Shown in pieces: positions 1 through 10,671 of a DNA stretch of 64,000 nucleotides. Within the stretch, counting starts at the first letter, position 1, and each line of letters opens with the position of its first letter. The notes beneath the pieces are model-generated. The model searched no databases and was not told the origin of the DNA. It was given only the letters and a program-made list of their open reading frames with translations. The stretch covers positions 868,001 to 932,000 of the forward strand of contig NW_020194585.1 in assembly GCF_002865645.1 (NCBI RefSeq), in the 5' to 3' direction. This stretch comes from Hyaloscypha bicolor E. Lineage: Eukaryota; Ascomycota; Leotiomycetes; Helotiales; Hyaloscyphaceae. Made by a program: the position numbers and the translations under genes.

Positions 1-3000
1 AACTGTCTGCTCCAATTTGCGTCGACGTCCGAAGCCGCTCGATGACCGGTGGTGCGCCGTCCCCACTGGCTGCATCCCCACTGGCTGCGTCCCCACTCGC
101 TGCTACAGGTTCGTACTCCTCCTCCCTATCCTGCCTTCTCCGTCTCAAAAACAAGATCAGCCCAAGAGCCAGCAATGCAAAAAGGATTACTGCAAAAGCA
201 ATCCCCACTTTCGCACCTGTCGAGAGACCACCTTTGCCGGACTTTGAGGGTGTAGCAGAAGTCGCGGTTGGCGATTGAGAGGCCGACGTGGAGGATATTG
301 ATGATGATGTTCTGCTTGAGCTGCTTGAGCTTGAACTTGTGCTACTCCTAGTACTGCTCTTGGAACTTGAAGTTAAAGATATCGTCGACAAAGTACTCGC
401 AGAAGCTGAACTTGGGCTTGTCTTCAGAGATATCGTCGTAGGTGTGCTCAAAATCACTTCTGTAATTCCAGAAATGACCGTCGTGAAGCCCGATAGCGAA
501 AATGCTGAGTTTACAGGGACTGTGGCTAGCCCTGTAAAGATAACTTCTGTTATGCCATTGATAACGGTTACCAAGCCTGGGATTGATGTTGAGAGCTGGA
601 GGGCTGTGGCGGAAGGTATGATCAAGAAAGGAGTTCCACTGATGGTAGTGGTCACACCGTTAAGACCAGGAGGAGCGTTGGCAAGTGGTATTTGAGTCGG
701 GCTTCCCACGACCGCGAAGGGAGTGCCGTTGATGATTGTTGTCGATAACACGCCGGTCTGAGTGGCTTGTACTGGAATATTCGTTGAACCAGGAACGGCA
801 ATAAATGGAGTGTTGTTGATAATTGTCAAGCTTCCGGTCAAGCCTGAGCCCCGAGTTAGTAAGGAAGCCTTCTGATATTGAGAGGAGAGCTGAGAGCTAG
901 GGAGCGAAGCACCAAGATAAAGGGGTATGACAGAATTCCGAGAAACTCCCACGGTCTGTACTCTCACGCCAAACTATAGTAAATCAGGATGAGAAATAAG
1001 CTTACCTGGTGGAGCATTTGAAAGAGGAATATTTGTAGCAGACGAGAAAACAATAAAGTTAGTTCCTCCAATGTTAGTTGTGCTAGGTCCATTGGGTTGT
1101 GGAGATGGTGCTGCAATGGTAGTAGGGCCGACTACCAAGAAAGGTGTATTATTAATTATAGTCGTAGGTACATTAGAGAGCTGAGGAGGAGCGTTTACTA
1201 CCGGAATCAACGTCGAAGAGGAGATAACGATCGAGGGAGAGCCATTTATTATTGTAACACTGGCTCCCGGGATGGAATCGGGTGTAGGGGTAAAGGGAGC
1301 AAATGTCACAGGGGCAGTCACAACTAGCACAGGGGTCCCACCAATCGTCGAAATTTGTCCCGAAAGACCAGGTGGAGCCGCGGAGAGTGGAATCGTAGTT
1401 GGCTGCACGATGACACCGACACCTGCTGAAGTTTGCCCACCGGATCCTGGCGTATTCCCTGGTGGGCCCGTTGCACATCCAATGATTTGGCAGATGGCAC
1501 TGGCAATTGGGTTGGGAGCAGTAGGAGGATTCTGGCCAGGTGGATTCTGGCCAGGTGGATTCTGACCAGGTGGATTCTGACCGGGTGGATTCTGACCGGG
1601 TGGATTCTGGACAATAGGTTGCTGGACAGGAGCAGGACGGGTCACAACGGTCACTACAGGATTCGTGATATCATTCCCACTGTCGGCAGGGACGTAGGTT
1701 GGTGGAGCTTGGGTTTGAACGGCAGCAACAGTGACAAAGTTGGTACTGGTGCCCACAGAGGGCGAGGGCGGAAATACGACATTCTCAAATTCAAGCACTG
1801 GAGTTGACTCGACGGTAATGCCTGTTGTCCCCGGTATGGTCTCTATAAAAGCAGTGGTAGTCGCCTCTACAAACGTGCTAAAGGAAGTCGATTCGGCCAC
1901 AGTCTGCTCTGTGAGAGTAAACGTAACAGGAGAGGTCCTAGTGATCGTCAAGTTGTTACGCGTCGTTGTGAAGATAGATTTGGAAATGCTTTCCCCTCCA
2001 GAGATGGTCGATCCTGGAATGATAGAGATGAGTGTCGATGTGATAAAAATGGTATTAAGGCTGGTTATTATTGAATCTGGTTGAGTGGTGGTCACATCGA
2101 AGAACGAAAAGCTGGCGGTAATTGTACTAATAATTGTTGATGCTGGAAGGGTGGTAGTAAATGTCGTAATGAAAGTTTCGACTGTTGAACATCCCGAAGG
2201 TACAATAGATGGACCAGCAGGTAAGCATGCCGCCAAGCCCGGGTACTGGGACGAATACGCTTCATCAGCTATCAGAAAGTTGAGAACTGTCTGTGGAACG
2301 TATCCGTAGTCTTCTGTGCCAGCCATAGGTGACATGAAACAGGTGTCTATCCCCGTTGCCCCAGATTCTCCCCTTGCTGGCTGGTAGATGAAAGGAGTTG
2401 TCAACGAAATGACAACAGGTGTACCTGCAGGAGCTCGAGGTTTAGGGCCGGGTATACTTGAGCTTGCAGCAGACTGATCAATCCCTGGCCCGCCAAAGTA
2501 AGCCTGGGCATTTGGATTCATGTTTGGAAATCCCCCGATTGATGTTCCGCATGCCAGGTTTCCGGAACCGTCTGTGATGGCTGCTGCGGTAATGACTTTG
2601 ACAGTAGAATAGATGTAAAAGGCAGCTGGGGATTGACTACAAAGACTTCTGGTTAGAAAAGTGCTTGAAACATCATTAATTCAAGGACTTACATCGTGAC
2701 TCCTCCAGTTGTCAAAGCAGTGCCATTGTTAAGTTGAGCCACCTCCGTAGGATGTGGGGCTCCATTGCCAAACAGAGAAATTGGATTAACCCCAATCTGA
2801 GCTGTGACTGGGATTGAAGCATTGGTCGTCTGAAAATGGAACTCGTAGCTGGTTATTGTTGTTGAAGGATAAGGTGTGAGATAGGCCGTGATTTGCGTCC
2901 GGGTAACCACCTGGAAGATCGAGCTTGTTGCCACAACACCCCACCATTCCTCGCTGACGACATCTTGGACGACAAAGCAACAAATATGATCAGGATTCGG

Positions 3001-3236
3001 AGATTCCGCCGTTTGTAAATGAGGCACCGAAGCAGAAGGTGTCTTGTTGATGGCGATCGATGTGCTCGATGTACTAGTGGTATTGGTTTGCGGAGGAGCT
3101 ACAGATGAACCTAGTTAGCAACTCACTGCTGGTAATGATATCTCTCTGCGGATCCTTTCTTACCTCGCGGAACAAAGTTTGCGCTGGTGTTCAAAATGAA
3201 TGTACTAAAAAGGAAAAGGAGATAGCACAGAAACAT
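1..3236 (-). CDS. Ser/Thr-rich cell-surface protein with tandem repeats and one membrane helix (partial, 3' end beyond window)
   Basis: Four exons read on the minus strand: 3236-3164, 3110-2693, 2636-1006 and 843-1 (introns 53, 56 and 162 bp; all phases agree). The protein is at least 988 residues and has no stop before the left edge. It opens with a signal peptide (MFLCYLLFLFSTFILNTSA), then a Thr/Ser-rich region likely to be O-glycosylated, a PPGQN pentapeptide tract, and repeated units of the type TIxGTPFxVV...NAPPG. After a Ser run comes one hydrophobic helix (about residues 915-938) followed by RRRR and an acidic tail, which places the C-terminus in the cytoplasm. This layout resembles fungal wall-anchored or sensor-like proteins, but no named domain was recognised. 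An upstream in-frame ATG at 3317 exists; 3236 was chosen because it starts directly at the signal peptide. Confidence 0.75.
1527..1610 (-). repeat. 15-bp coding minisatellite (PPGQN repeats)
   Basis: Five full copies and one partial copy of a 15-bp unit, ggattctg(g/a)cc(a/g)ggt on the plus strand, encode the PPGQN tract of the surface protein. Copies differ at only two positions, so the array looks young and is likely to vary in length between strains. Confidence 0.9.
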
Positions 3237-4005
3237 CGTGAAATGGTCAAGAAACCATCGAATTCTTCCAAGAGTGGGGCAAAGCGAACGGGCGGGAGAT
3301 ATTGCTTCAGGAGCCAAGTCCTAGACGTCCAGAGTTAAAAAGGCCGATCATGTTCGCCCGTGAAGCAGGATGATTCAGAAAGAGAACCCCAGCCTCCGCC
3401 TTCTTTAGAGTGTTCCCACTGGTTTTGCTTGCCGGAGCTGGGCAACGGGGCTGAGAAATGCCCATTTTTAACTGCGACCACTTGCACATGGAACTTTTTG
3501 TTGGCTGGGAGGACGACAGCATTTCCGATTGCTCTTGAATTCTGATAGGCTATGTGTGGTGTGGTCTCAGGAATATCAAGCCACTGTCTTACCCGAAGGG
3601 AGCTCAGCCACTGCCACCAAACGCCAAATCCGACGACTTGCACGGCACTTCCCTGAAATTCGTGCTGAAAATAGTCATTCGGCTTTGCCTGCTCCAATGG
3701 TAAAGGGTGCACCTCCCATGTCCTGCTGGAGCACTGCACGCCAAGTGTGCGTATCTCGCATTCTGGTGATCAGCCCAGAATCCGGAGGCTGAGTGAGCTA
3801 ACTCCGCAACCGAGCACTTTGAACAGCCTTGTCCAGATTGCCCGCAGGTAGGGTTTTCCCTATGAATCTCTCGAATCTCGATTGTCGCGATTACGCTAGC
3901 TGCTTCATCAATTAATGTTCCCACAAGCCGAGCCATCTACAATCCTCAAGCTTTTTCGACTCCTCGTGCTCTGCCCAATGCATATATCACTCTGCGACGC
4001 TTGAA
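3237..4005. other. Divergent intergenic region
   Basis: This lies between the minus-strand surface protein gene and the plus-strand aspartic-protease-like gene, so it presumably carries both promoters. Open frames here, such as 3335-3739 on the minus strand, show no recognisable domain or splice structure and were not called. Confidence 0.5.
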
Positions 4006-5795
4006 ATGATGCCTCGAAGATGGGATCTTCCTCCATGGCAGGATTTAAGAGTCCTGATTGCGTTCCTCTTCTTGCCAAATGTCCAGTCTGCATTGGGCCA
4101 GGTACAGTCGAGATCTACTTATCCCGCGCCGATTGTTGTGCCATCATCTGAGAGTTGGTTGTTCTCTCCAACCTCAATTGTGCCATAGCTTTTGCTGACA
4201 CAACTAGGGACGGCAATGATGGCCCCTGGTCAACTTTTGTCTTCCAGATTGGAACACCCCCGCAGACAGTCAAACTTCTTCCATCAACGGCCTCCTACGA
4301 GACATGGGCGATTGCACCCGAGGGATGTCAACCAGGAGACCCTTCCAATTGCCACACATTGAGAGGCGAGCTGTACAATTACAATACCTCATCGACTTGG
4401 GATCCGAATCTTACCAATACATCATCGCAAGTGTATCCACTCGAACTTGAAGTGCCGTTGGGCTATACCGGCAAAGGGCGCTATGGATTTGATGATGTTA
4501 CTTTTGGATACATAGGGAGTGGAGGTCTGCTGGTCAAGAACCAGTCAATTGCGGGTATTGCTACGAAGAGTTATTTTATGGGACTCTTTGGATTGACACC
4601 TCGGTCCAAAAACTTCACAAGTTTCAACAATCCTATCCCAAGTTTTATGCAAAGTTTGCAGAGTCAATCCACGATCCCAAGTCTCAGCTGGAGCTACACT
4701 GCAGGAAACCAATATCGTATGTTTGACTCCAACCGTCCTCTTCCATAGCGTAAATCCTATTTAGTCTAGGATACATCAGCTAATATCAATGGCCCAGGAC
4801 TCGGGAATGTGCTCGGAAGTCTCATTCTGGGGGGGTATGATTCTTCACGGTTTGTCAAGAATAATCTCAGCTTTGCCCTCGATGTCGACACTGAAATCGC
4901 TGTCGGATTGCAAGCTATCACAACTGGCACCGGCCAGTCTCTTCTTCCTTCACCCATCACAGCAATATCTCTGGATTCAACTCTGCCATACATTTACCTA
5001 CCAATCGAAGCATGCACTCAATTCGAGAGCGTTTTTGGCTTGACCTGGAATGATACAGCCCAGCTGTATTTACTTACTGATTCCCAGCACTCAGCGTTGC
5101 GATCCCAAAATCCTAGCATCACATTCGCGTTGGGAACCCCTCCATACACGGTTAATATCACTCTGCCATACGCAGCTTTCGACCTAAACGCATCCTGGCC
5201 TCTCGTCTCTTCTACGACGCCATATTTTCCACTGCGGCGGGCGGTGAACGATACATACGTGCTTGGAAGGACATTCTTCCAAGAAGCATACGTTATTGCA
5301 GATTACGAAGCCAAGAGCTTTTCAATTTCCCAATGCAAATGGGACAAACCACTCTTACAAAACATTGTCACAATCCTTCCACCAAATTCGACAAATAGCA
5401 CGGGCACCGCGACCACCTCGAACAGCCTTCCAACAGCCGCGATAGCAGGTATCTCCGTAGGAGGCGCAGCCATCGTTGTGATCTCGATTTTACTCTTGTA
5501 TCTGTTCCACTTTAAACCCCGACGCCAACGTGTGGCAGAACTTCCAACGAACACCCCGCCGCCTGCCTTAGATCAAGTCCAAGTCCTGAAAGCTGAGATG
5601 GGAGACACGAGCGTTGCATCTCCTATATTGTGCGAGGCAGAAGGAACGAAACACACTCCACCAGTGGAGATCGGGGAAGGGGAGCGGCCCATTTATGAGT
5701 TGCCAGCTCGCGAAGTACCTGCTTCGGAGATCAACAGCGTAAATGAGCCGAGGGAGATAATAGCAAGGCGGAATCATGTATTTTTCAAGGGTTGA
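4006..5795 (+). CDS. Membrane-anchored pepsin-fold (A1-like) protein, probably lacking protease activity
   Basis: Exons 4006-4157, 4208-4716 and 4798-5795 (introns 50 and 81 bp, phases consistent) give 552 residues. The order is N-terminal signal or anchor (VLIAFLFLPNVQSALG), a pepsin-like domain starting at WDGNDGPWSTF, a single helix at about residues 434-460 (AGISVGGAAIVVISILLLYL) followed by KPRRQR, and a cytoplasmic tail. At the first active-site position, where aspartic proteases carry DTGS, it reads STASYETW (about residue 76), so the catalytic Asp is replaced by Ser. The second site reads DSTLPYIYLP instead of DTGTT. The first intron removes an in-frame stop. Many potential N-glycosylation sites (NTS, NLT, NQS, NFT) support an extracellular domain. 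The fold assignment is firm; loss of catalysis is inferred. Confidence 0.8.
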
Positions 5796-6299
5796 CGAAG
5801 TCGATGTATAGAGAATATAATTAATGATCCTTCGGGTAAAACTCGAGAGCGCACTTTGATGCAAGAATTATGGTTAACTGCAGTGCTCACCTCCATTTCG
5901 AACCCAGATTGTTCACCGGGAAACATTAACCCTGAATCGCTTCTCACCAACCAAGCAAACTCTCTTTCTCAAGCGAACGCCGTTTTCAAATAAATCCCGT
6001 TCGCTGCTGGCCTTGACGAGGAGACAAGTTGTTCCCATATAAATAGTACATTGATGGGTTTCTCGTCTCGTATCTCGTGCAAACCACACTGCCATCTTCC
6101 TTGAGGATTTCTTGCATGTGCATTGCCTCAAGACAGCCTCGCTGCACAGCCACCACCAAAGCCATGACAACTCGGAGTCAGCCGGAGCCGGAGCCTCGTC
6201 AGGTAGCAACCAACACCTTCGCAATTGTTTCCCATTCTCGAGCTGCAGCCTTGTGATTTCAGTCATTAACCATAATTTCCTCAGCGTTCTTTCAGGAAT
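5796..6299. other. Intergenic region upstream of the NLR gene
   Basis: This holds the 3' flank of the protease-like gene and the 5' flank of the NLR gene. A possible TATA-like box (catataaatag) lies near 6036. No coding feature is supported. Confidence 0.4.
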
Positions 6300-9200
6300 A
6301 TGGATCCCCTGAGCGCAGCTGCGAGCGTCATTGCAGTGGTTCAGATCGCCGACAGGATCATAGACTTGTGCAGGGCATATATCACGGGAGTCAAGGATGC
6401 ACCTGCTGAGCTGAGAGCAATCTTGATCGAAGTTGGGAGCGTGAAATGTGTTCTCGAAGTCATCGAGCTGTTGGACACTTCTGGCGAGGCGGAGATTGCC
6501 TTCCAGGGCGTGGAGATTTTGGAAAAGCTACAGGGTCCGCTCGAGGGATGCAAAGAGGCCTTGAACTCTCTTGAGGGTCTGTTTCCACCCCAGTCAGAAA
6601 ATGCGGCGACTAGGAAAAGGAAAAGACTTGCAATCTCTCTGACTACTCTGGCATGGCCATTCAAGAGAGAGAAGGCCTTCAAGCTCCTCGAGGAGATAGG
6701 ACGACACAAGTCAACAATAGCACTTGGTTTGACGACCGAGGCTGCGTGAGTAAAAACAGGTGCCGTTTTCAAGAGACTCAACTGATTGTAATCGTATTTA
6801 GTCAAGATATAAAGCATATTCGAAAAAATGTCGAGAAGATTGGCGAAGCGATGACCGGTGAGAGACCCAAGCTACAGTGATGGTCGAGTTCGCTAATGCT
6901 GATATCTTTCCAGAGGCAGAGATGACGAAAGTTCTGAAATGGCTTGTGACAACCGATCCCTCACCAAACCACAACAATGCTTGCGAGCTTCATGAAGATC
7001 ATACTGGCCAATGGCTTACCAATTCTCCTGAATATGTTGACTGGAAATCCGGACGCTCTCGATTTATCTGGCTCCACGGGATTCCCGGTGCTGGAAAGAC
7101 CGTCCTCCATTCGTTCATCGCGGAAGACGTTAAAAGACATTGTAGAGGTATTGAAGGCTCGTCTTGCGCGTTCTACTATTGCTATTTTGCGCGGAACCAA
7201 GGTGAGACCACACACTTTCTGCGATGGGTCATTAGTGAGCTTTGCCGAAAGATTGGTGGGATTCCAGCCAGAATCCATACTCAATATAAAGCTGGACTAG
7301 GCCACTTGGTGGAGGGTACTCTGCTTTCAATGCTTGAAGCCGCGGCCGAGAACTTTTCCCGAGTCTACATTACGATCGATGCACTCGATGAGTCTGCCAA
7401 TCGTGAGCATCTCTTGAAGTTATTGCACAAAATTGTCAGGCATACAAAACTGGGAAATATCCAGCTTCTGGCCACGAGTAGAAAAGAATTGGACATCGAA
7501 AGTGCGCTCTCACCAATTGCCACTGGGTTATCTCTTTCGAATCCGTATGTAGATAAAGATATCACGACATATGTTAAAGGGCGCCTTCGGGAGGATCCCA
7601 AATTTGGCAGATGGCCCGAGAGCCTCAAAAGCGAGACAGAGGCAGCTCTTGTGAAAGGTGCAAAGGGAATGTAAGACTTCTCTCGAGCTCAAATATCTTA
7701 CTTAGCGGGGCTGATATATCCTAGGTTTCGCTGGGCATTCTGTCAACTTGACATCTTGAAACGACTGCACACCTTGCCCGAAATCCGGCTTGCTTTGACG
7801 CAGCTACCCAAAACTCTAGATGAAACCTACGAGAGGATACTCTGTAACATACCACCAGAGAGTCAAAACATGGTTTATAGAACTTTGAGCCTCGTTTCTT
7901 GTGGCTATAAGATAAATCTGCATAAGCTGGCGGACCTTCTTGCAGTCGATGTCGAGAATCCGTCGTTCGATCGAAAAAACCGCCCCTTCGATCTTCACGC
8001 CCCAGTCGAGGCATCTACATGTCTCCTGGCATATGATCACAGCGAACCGGGTACTGGCAACTTGCACCTCGCCCACTACACCGTCAAGGAATACCTGATT
8101 TCTTCCCGCATTGGCGATGGACCAGCAAGCATGTTTCAGTTGACGAATGACTCAATGTATGCCTTAGCTACATCTTGCTATATTATTTATATGCTCTACG
8201 AGGACTACTCTATGAAGCACAAACCTCTCATGGCTGATGCTACCCGGAATTGGCCTGATGGAATTCGCAGCATAAAGTCGAAGTCGATTAAAGAATCGAT
8301 TACCCCTTTAGTGATTCAATTACTCGACCCAAGAGAATCACATTATCCAGCTTGGAGAAATAAGGTTTCAGAGCTAGAATCAGGGAACTCATGCCAGCTC
8401 TGGTCAGCCGAAACCGGCGCAGAGTGCAGTGTTATCCTCGCTTCAATATGTTGGCTAGGTTTAATCGACGTTGTTCAAGTTCTCCTCGACATGTGGAAGG
8501 ACCCATTTATGTTCCAAGCGCCCCTCTATTGGCTCGGTAATATTGATTATACTCGAGTTGATTTCTCGTACGCAGTTTCGCCGGACGAGGTGAAACAGAT
8601 CTTTCTCGGACTGTTACAGGATGAGTGTTCAGGGCACGAAATCTTAACAGTTCCTCAAGTCGCTGTGATGCGCACGACTAGGGATGGACCACAGCCGCCG
8701 CACATTCTTGAATTGATGATTCCGAAGGGAGCAGATGTTAATATCTGCTCACTTAGCGGCTTCCATCCGCTGAACACAGTATTAAATTGCAAATTTAGTC
8801 GTTTAGGGTGGTCGATCGACGATCCCCACCGCCAATGCTGCCTTGACTTTCTCCTTGATAATGGAGCTCAACCAGATCCCGAACGATGTACGATCACACC
8901 ACTTCAGTCTACAATATTGGACGCACTATGTGGGCTTCCCGTTCTACATTGTGATCTTGAGGTCACATCCAGGATGTCACGAACAATCCTGGACAGCGGT
9001 GCTGCACCCAATCGTGTCGCCCATGACGAAACTAACGTGAAAAGAATTCATCACACTTGCAAATTATTCTTCAAAACATATGAAGAACATTCTTGTGTTT
9101 GGCAAGATGAGTCCGAGTATATAGAATCGGCTCTACAGGACCGAGGGATGTCCGTATTCTACGATACACCTCTTCGAATGGTGAAGAACATGAGGAGCAA

Positions 9201-9468
9201 AACAGCACAATCAGATCCAACATCTCCAGAATACCTTCCAGCTCTAGAGCAAATTGATACACTAGAGAACTTGCTAATCAGCTACGGGGCGAAGTCACTC
9301 CATCTTTTCCCAGTCAAAGGCTTGCCCGGATACGTCGAAGAGGACATGGAGGAATGGAGAAATTTCAATAACCCTCACACCGCATCTTCATCTTCACCGT
9401 TAACGTCTGCAAAGGCGCTTGATGCTGCTACAAGGACCGAATCGCCGCGGGTCAAGCGTACGATTTGA
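6300..9468 (+). CDS. NACHT-ankyrin NLR (STAND-type protein)
   Basis: Exons 6300-6745, 6802-6857, 6914-7670 and 7725-9468 (introns 56, 56 and 54 bp) give 1,000 residues. The N-terminus (MDPLSAAASVIAVVQIADRI) matches the Helo-like fungal N-terminal domain of STAND proteins. The hinge with DPSPNHNNACELHEDHTGQW leads into a NACHT domain with P-loop GIPGAGKT (about residue 225) and Walker B YITIDALDES (about residue 318). A helical section after NACHT (RWAFCQLDILKRL) is typical of the family. The C-terminal third holds weak ankyrin-type repeats (LIPKGADVN-like, LLDNGAQPD, LISYGAKS). Such proteins are candidates for non-self recognition and programmed cell death in filamentous fungi; that role is family knowledge, not shown here. 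The first ATG was chosen because it starts the conserved N-terminal domain. Confidence 0.88.
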
Positions 9469-10027
9469 TGAAACAAGTCTTCAGAAATATCCAAGATAGC
9501 TAATAAGGCAAATTCTATTCGATACTCAAAGCAATTTTGCTGAATTTTCATGGTCTAAGGCTCGTCGTTGCCTGGGTTCGCTATCTGAAACCGGACGGTC
9601 CGCTTATGTCACTCCCAACACTTCAAAGGTTCAACCCCTCCCCAAAATAAAGATTGCTTGACTAACAAATGACCAGATATTCGGAAGCAAAGTGTTATAA
9701 TTATGAGCGTTGTCTATTAAAAGAATCAAAAGAATGGCTGGATCTCTTCAAGTGTTTCCGCATGAGGGAACTCGTAAGCGAGGTCTCGCCACTTCCAAAG
9801 TTTTGTCTCAAAATTCGCCGGAAAATGAAAGAAAGACCGATTTCTAAAATAAAAAAGCTCTATTTTTTAAAGAATGGATGTAAGGAAGACACAAAATGTT
9901 CCGTGCCTTCTCTTTAAAATATTTATGTTGAATAACTCAAGAATGAAAACACACCCACTCTCCACCTTCTCCCCCTCTTCCCCACAACAGTCACGTTCAT
10001 CGCCAAATTCTCACCCTCTCATTCAAT
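9469..10027. other. Intergenic, convergent gene ends
   Basis: This holds the 3' flanks of the NLR gene and the small secreted protein gene. It is AT-rich near 9840-9950. No gene is supported. Confidence 0.4.
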
Positions 10028-10671
10028 TTAGCAGAATCCGCTCGCACTCGAAGTCCGTCCATAACTCGCCTTCCACGAGCTATGCGAATACCAGCCTGCA
10101 CCAGCCTGCGCACCGTGAGTGAACCCACACTTAGCATTAATATTCCCGAAGTCGCTCCACAGGTCATTGTAATGGCACGTCTGGCCCTTCCCGTAGTTGC
10201 AGCCGAACGCCACGCCGGTGCCGTAGTAAGCGGCGATGGAGCGCCCGCTGAAGAAGTAGCCGTTGCCGCATTGGTTGGCGAGGTTGCCTTGGGCTACGTT
10301 AACACTGTAGGAAGAAAGGTTAGCTATGATTAAAGATTAAGGTAGAAGGGGTAGAAGGGGCGGAAGGGGAAGGGTGGGACTTACTCGTCAGCAGGAGTGC
10401 CGAAACCGTTGCAGTTCGTGCTGTCGCGCTTGTCGAGGCTATCGACATCACGGGTAGTAAGAGGGTTCGCTTTCAGCGTCTCGTTGATAGGTGCAACGAA
10501 AGTCCAGGTTGTGGAGCCATCGTCTGCGAGATCAACGATGTAGATTCCGTGAGCGGTGTCATCTGATGGACCGGCAAGAGTGCCTTTGGTCTCAGTTGCT
10601 GGGCTTGGGAGTGCAGAGACGAGGCCGGATGCGGCAAGGAAGAGGGAGAAGACGGTTGTGAGTTGAACCAT
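10028..10671 (-). CDS. Small secreted protein with Kex2 site and six cysteines in the mature part
   Basis: Exons 10671-10385 and 10304-10028 (80-bp intron) give 187 residues. The signal peptide MVQLTTVFSLFLAASGLVSA is followed by a propeptide ending in a dibasic LDKR Kex2-type site at about residue 82. The mature domain of about 105 residues has six cysteines (NCNGF, QCGN, GCNY, TCHY, KCGF and the last residue GFC), enough for three disulfides, and is rich in Gly, Tyr and Trp. The combination suits an apoplastic or effector-like secreted protein, but no named family was recognised. The gene is isolated, with more than 2 kb of gene-free DNA upstream. Confidence 0.8.

Noticed and set aside
288..695. 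Plus-strand open frame of 135 codons, Leu/Glu/Val-rich
   Set aside because: It is the antisense shadow of the Ser-rich and repeat part of the surface protein gene on the minus strand.
3335..3739. Minus-strand open frame of 134 codons upstream of the surface protein gene
   Set aside because: No domain, no splice link to the gene, and it lies in a divergent promoter region; composition is not clearly coding.
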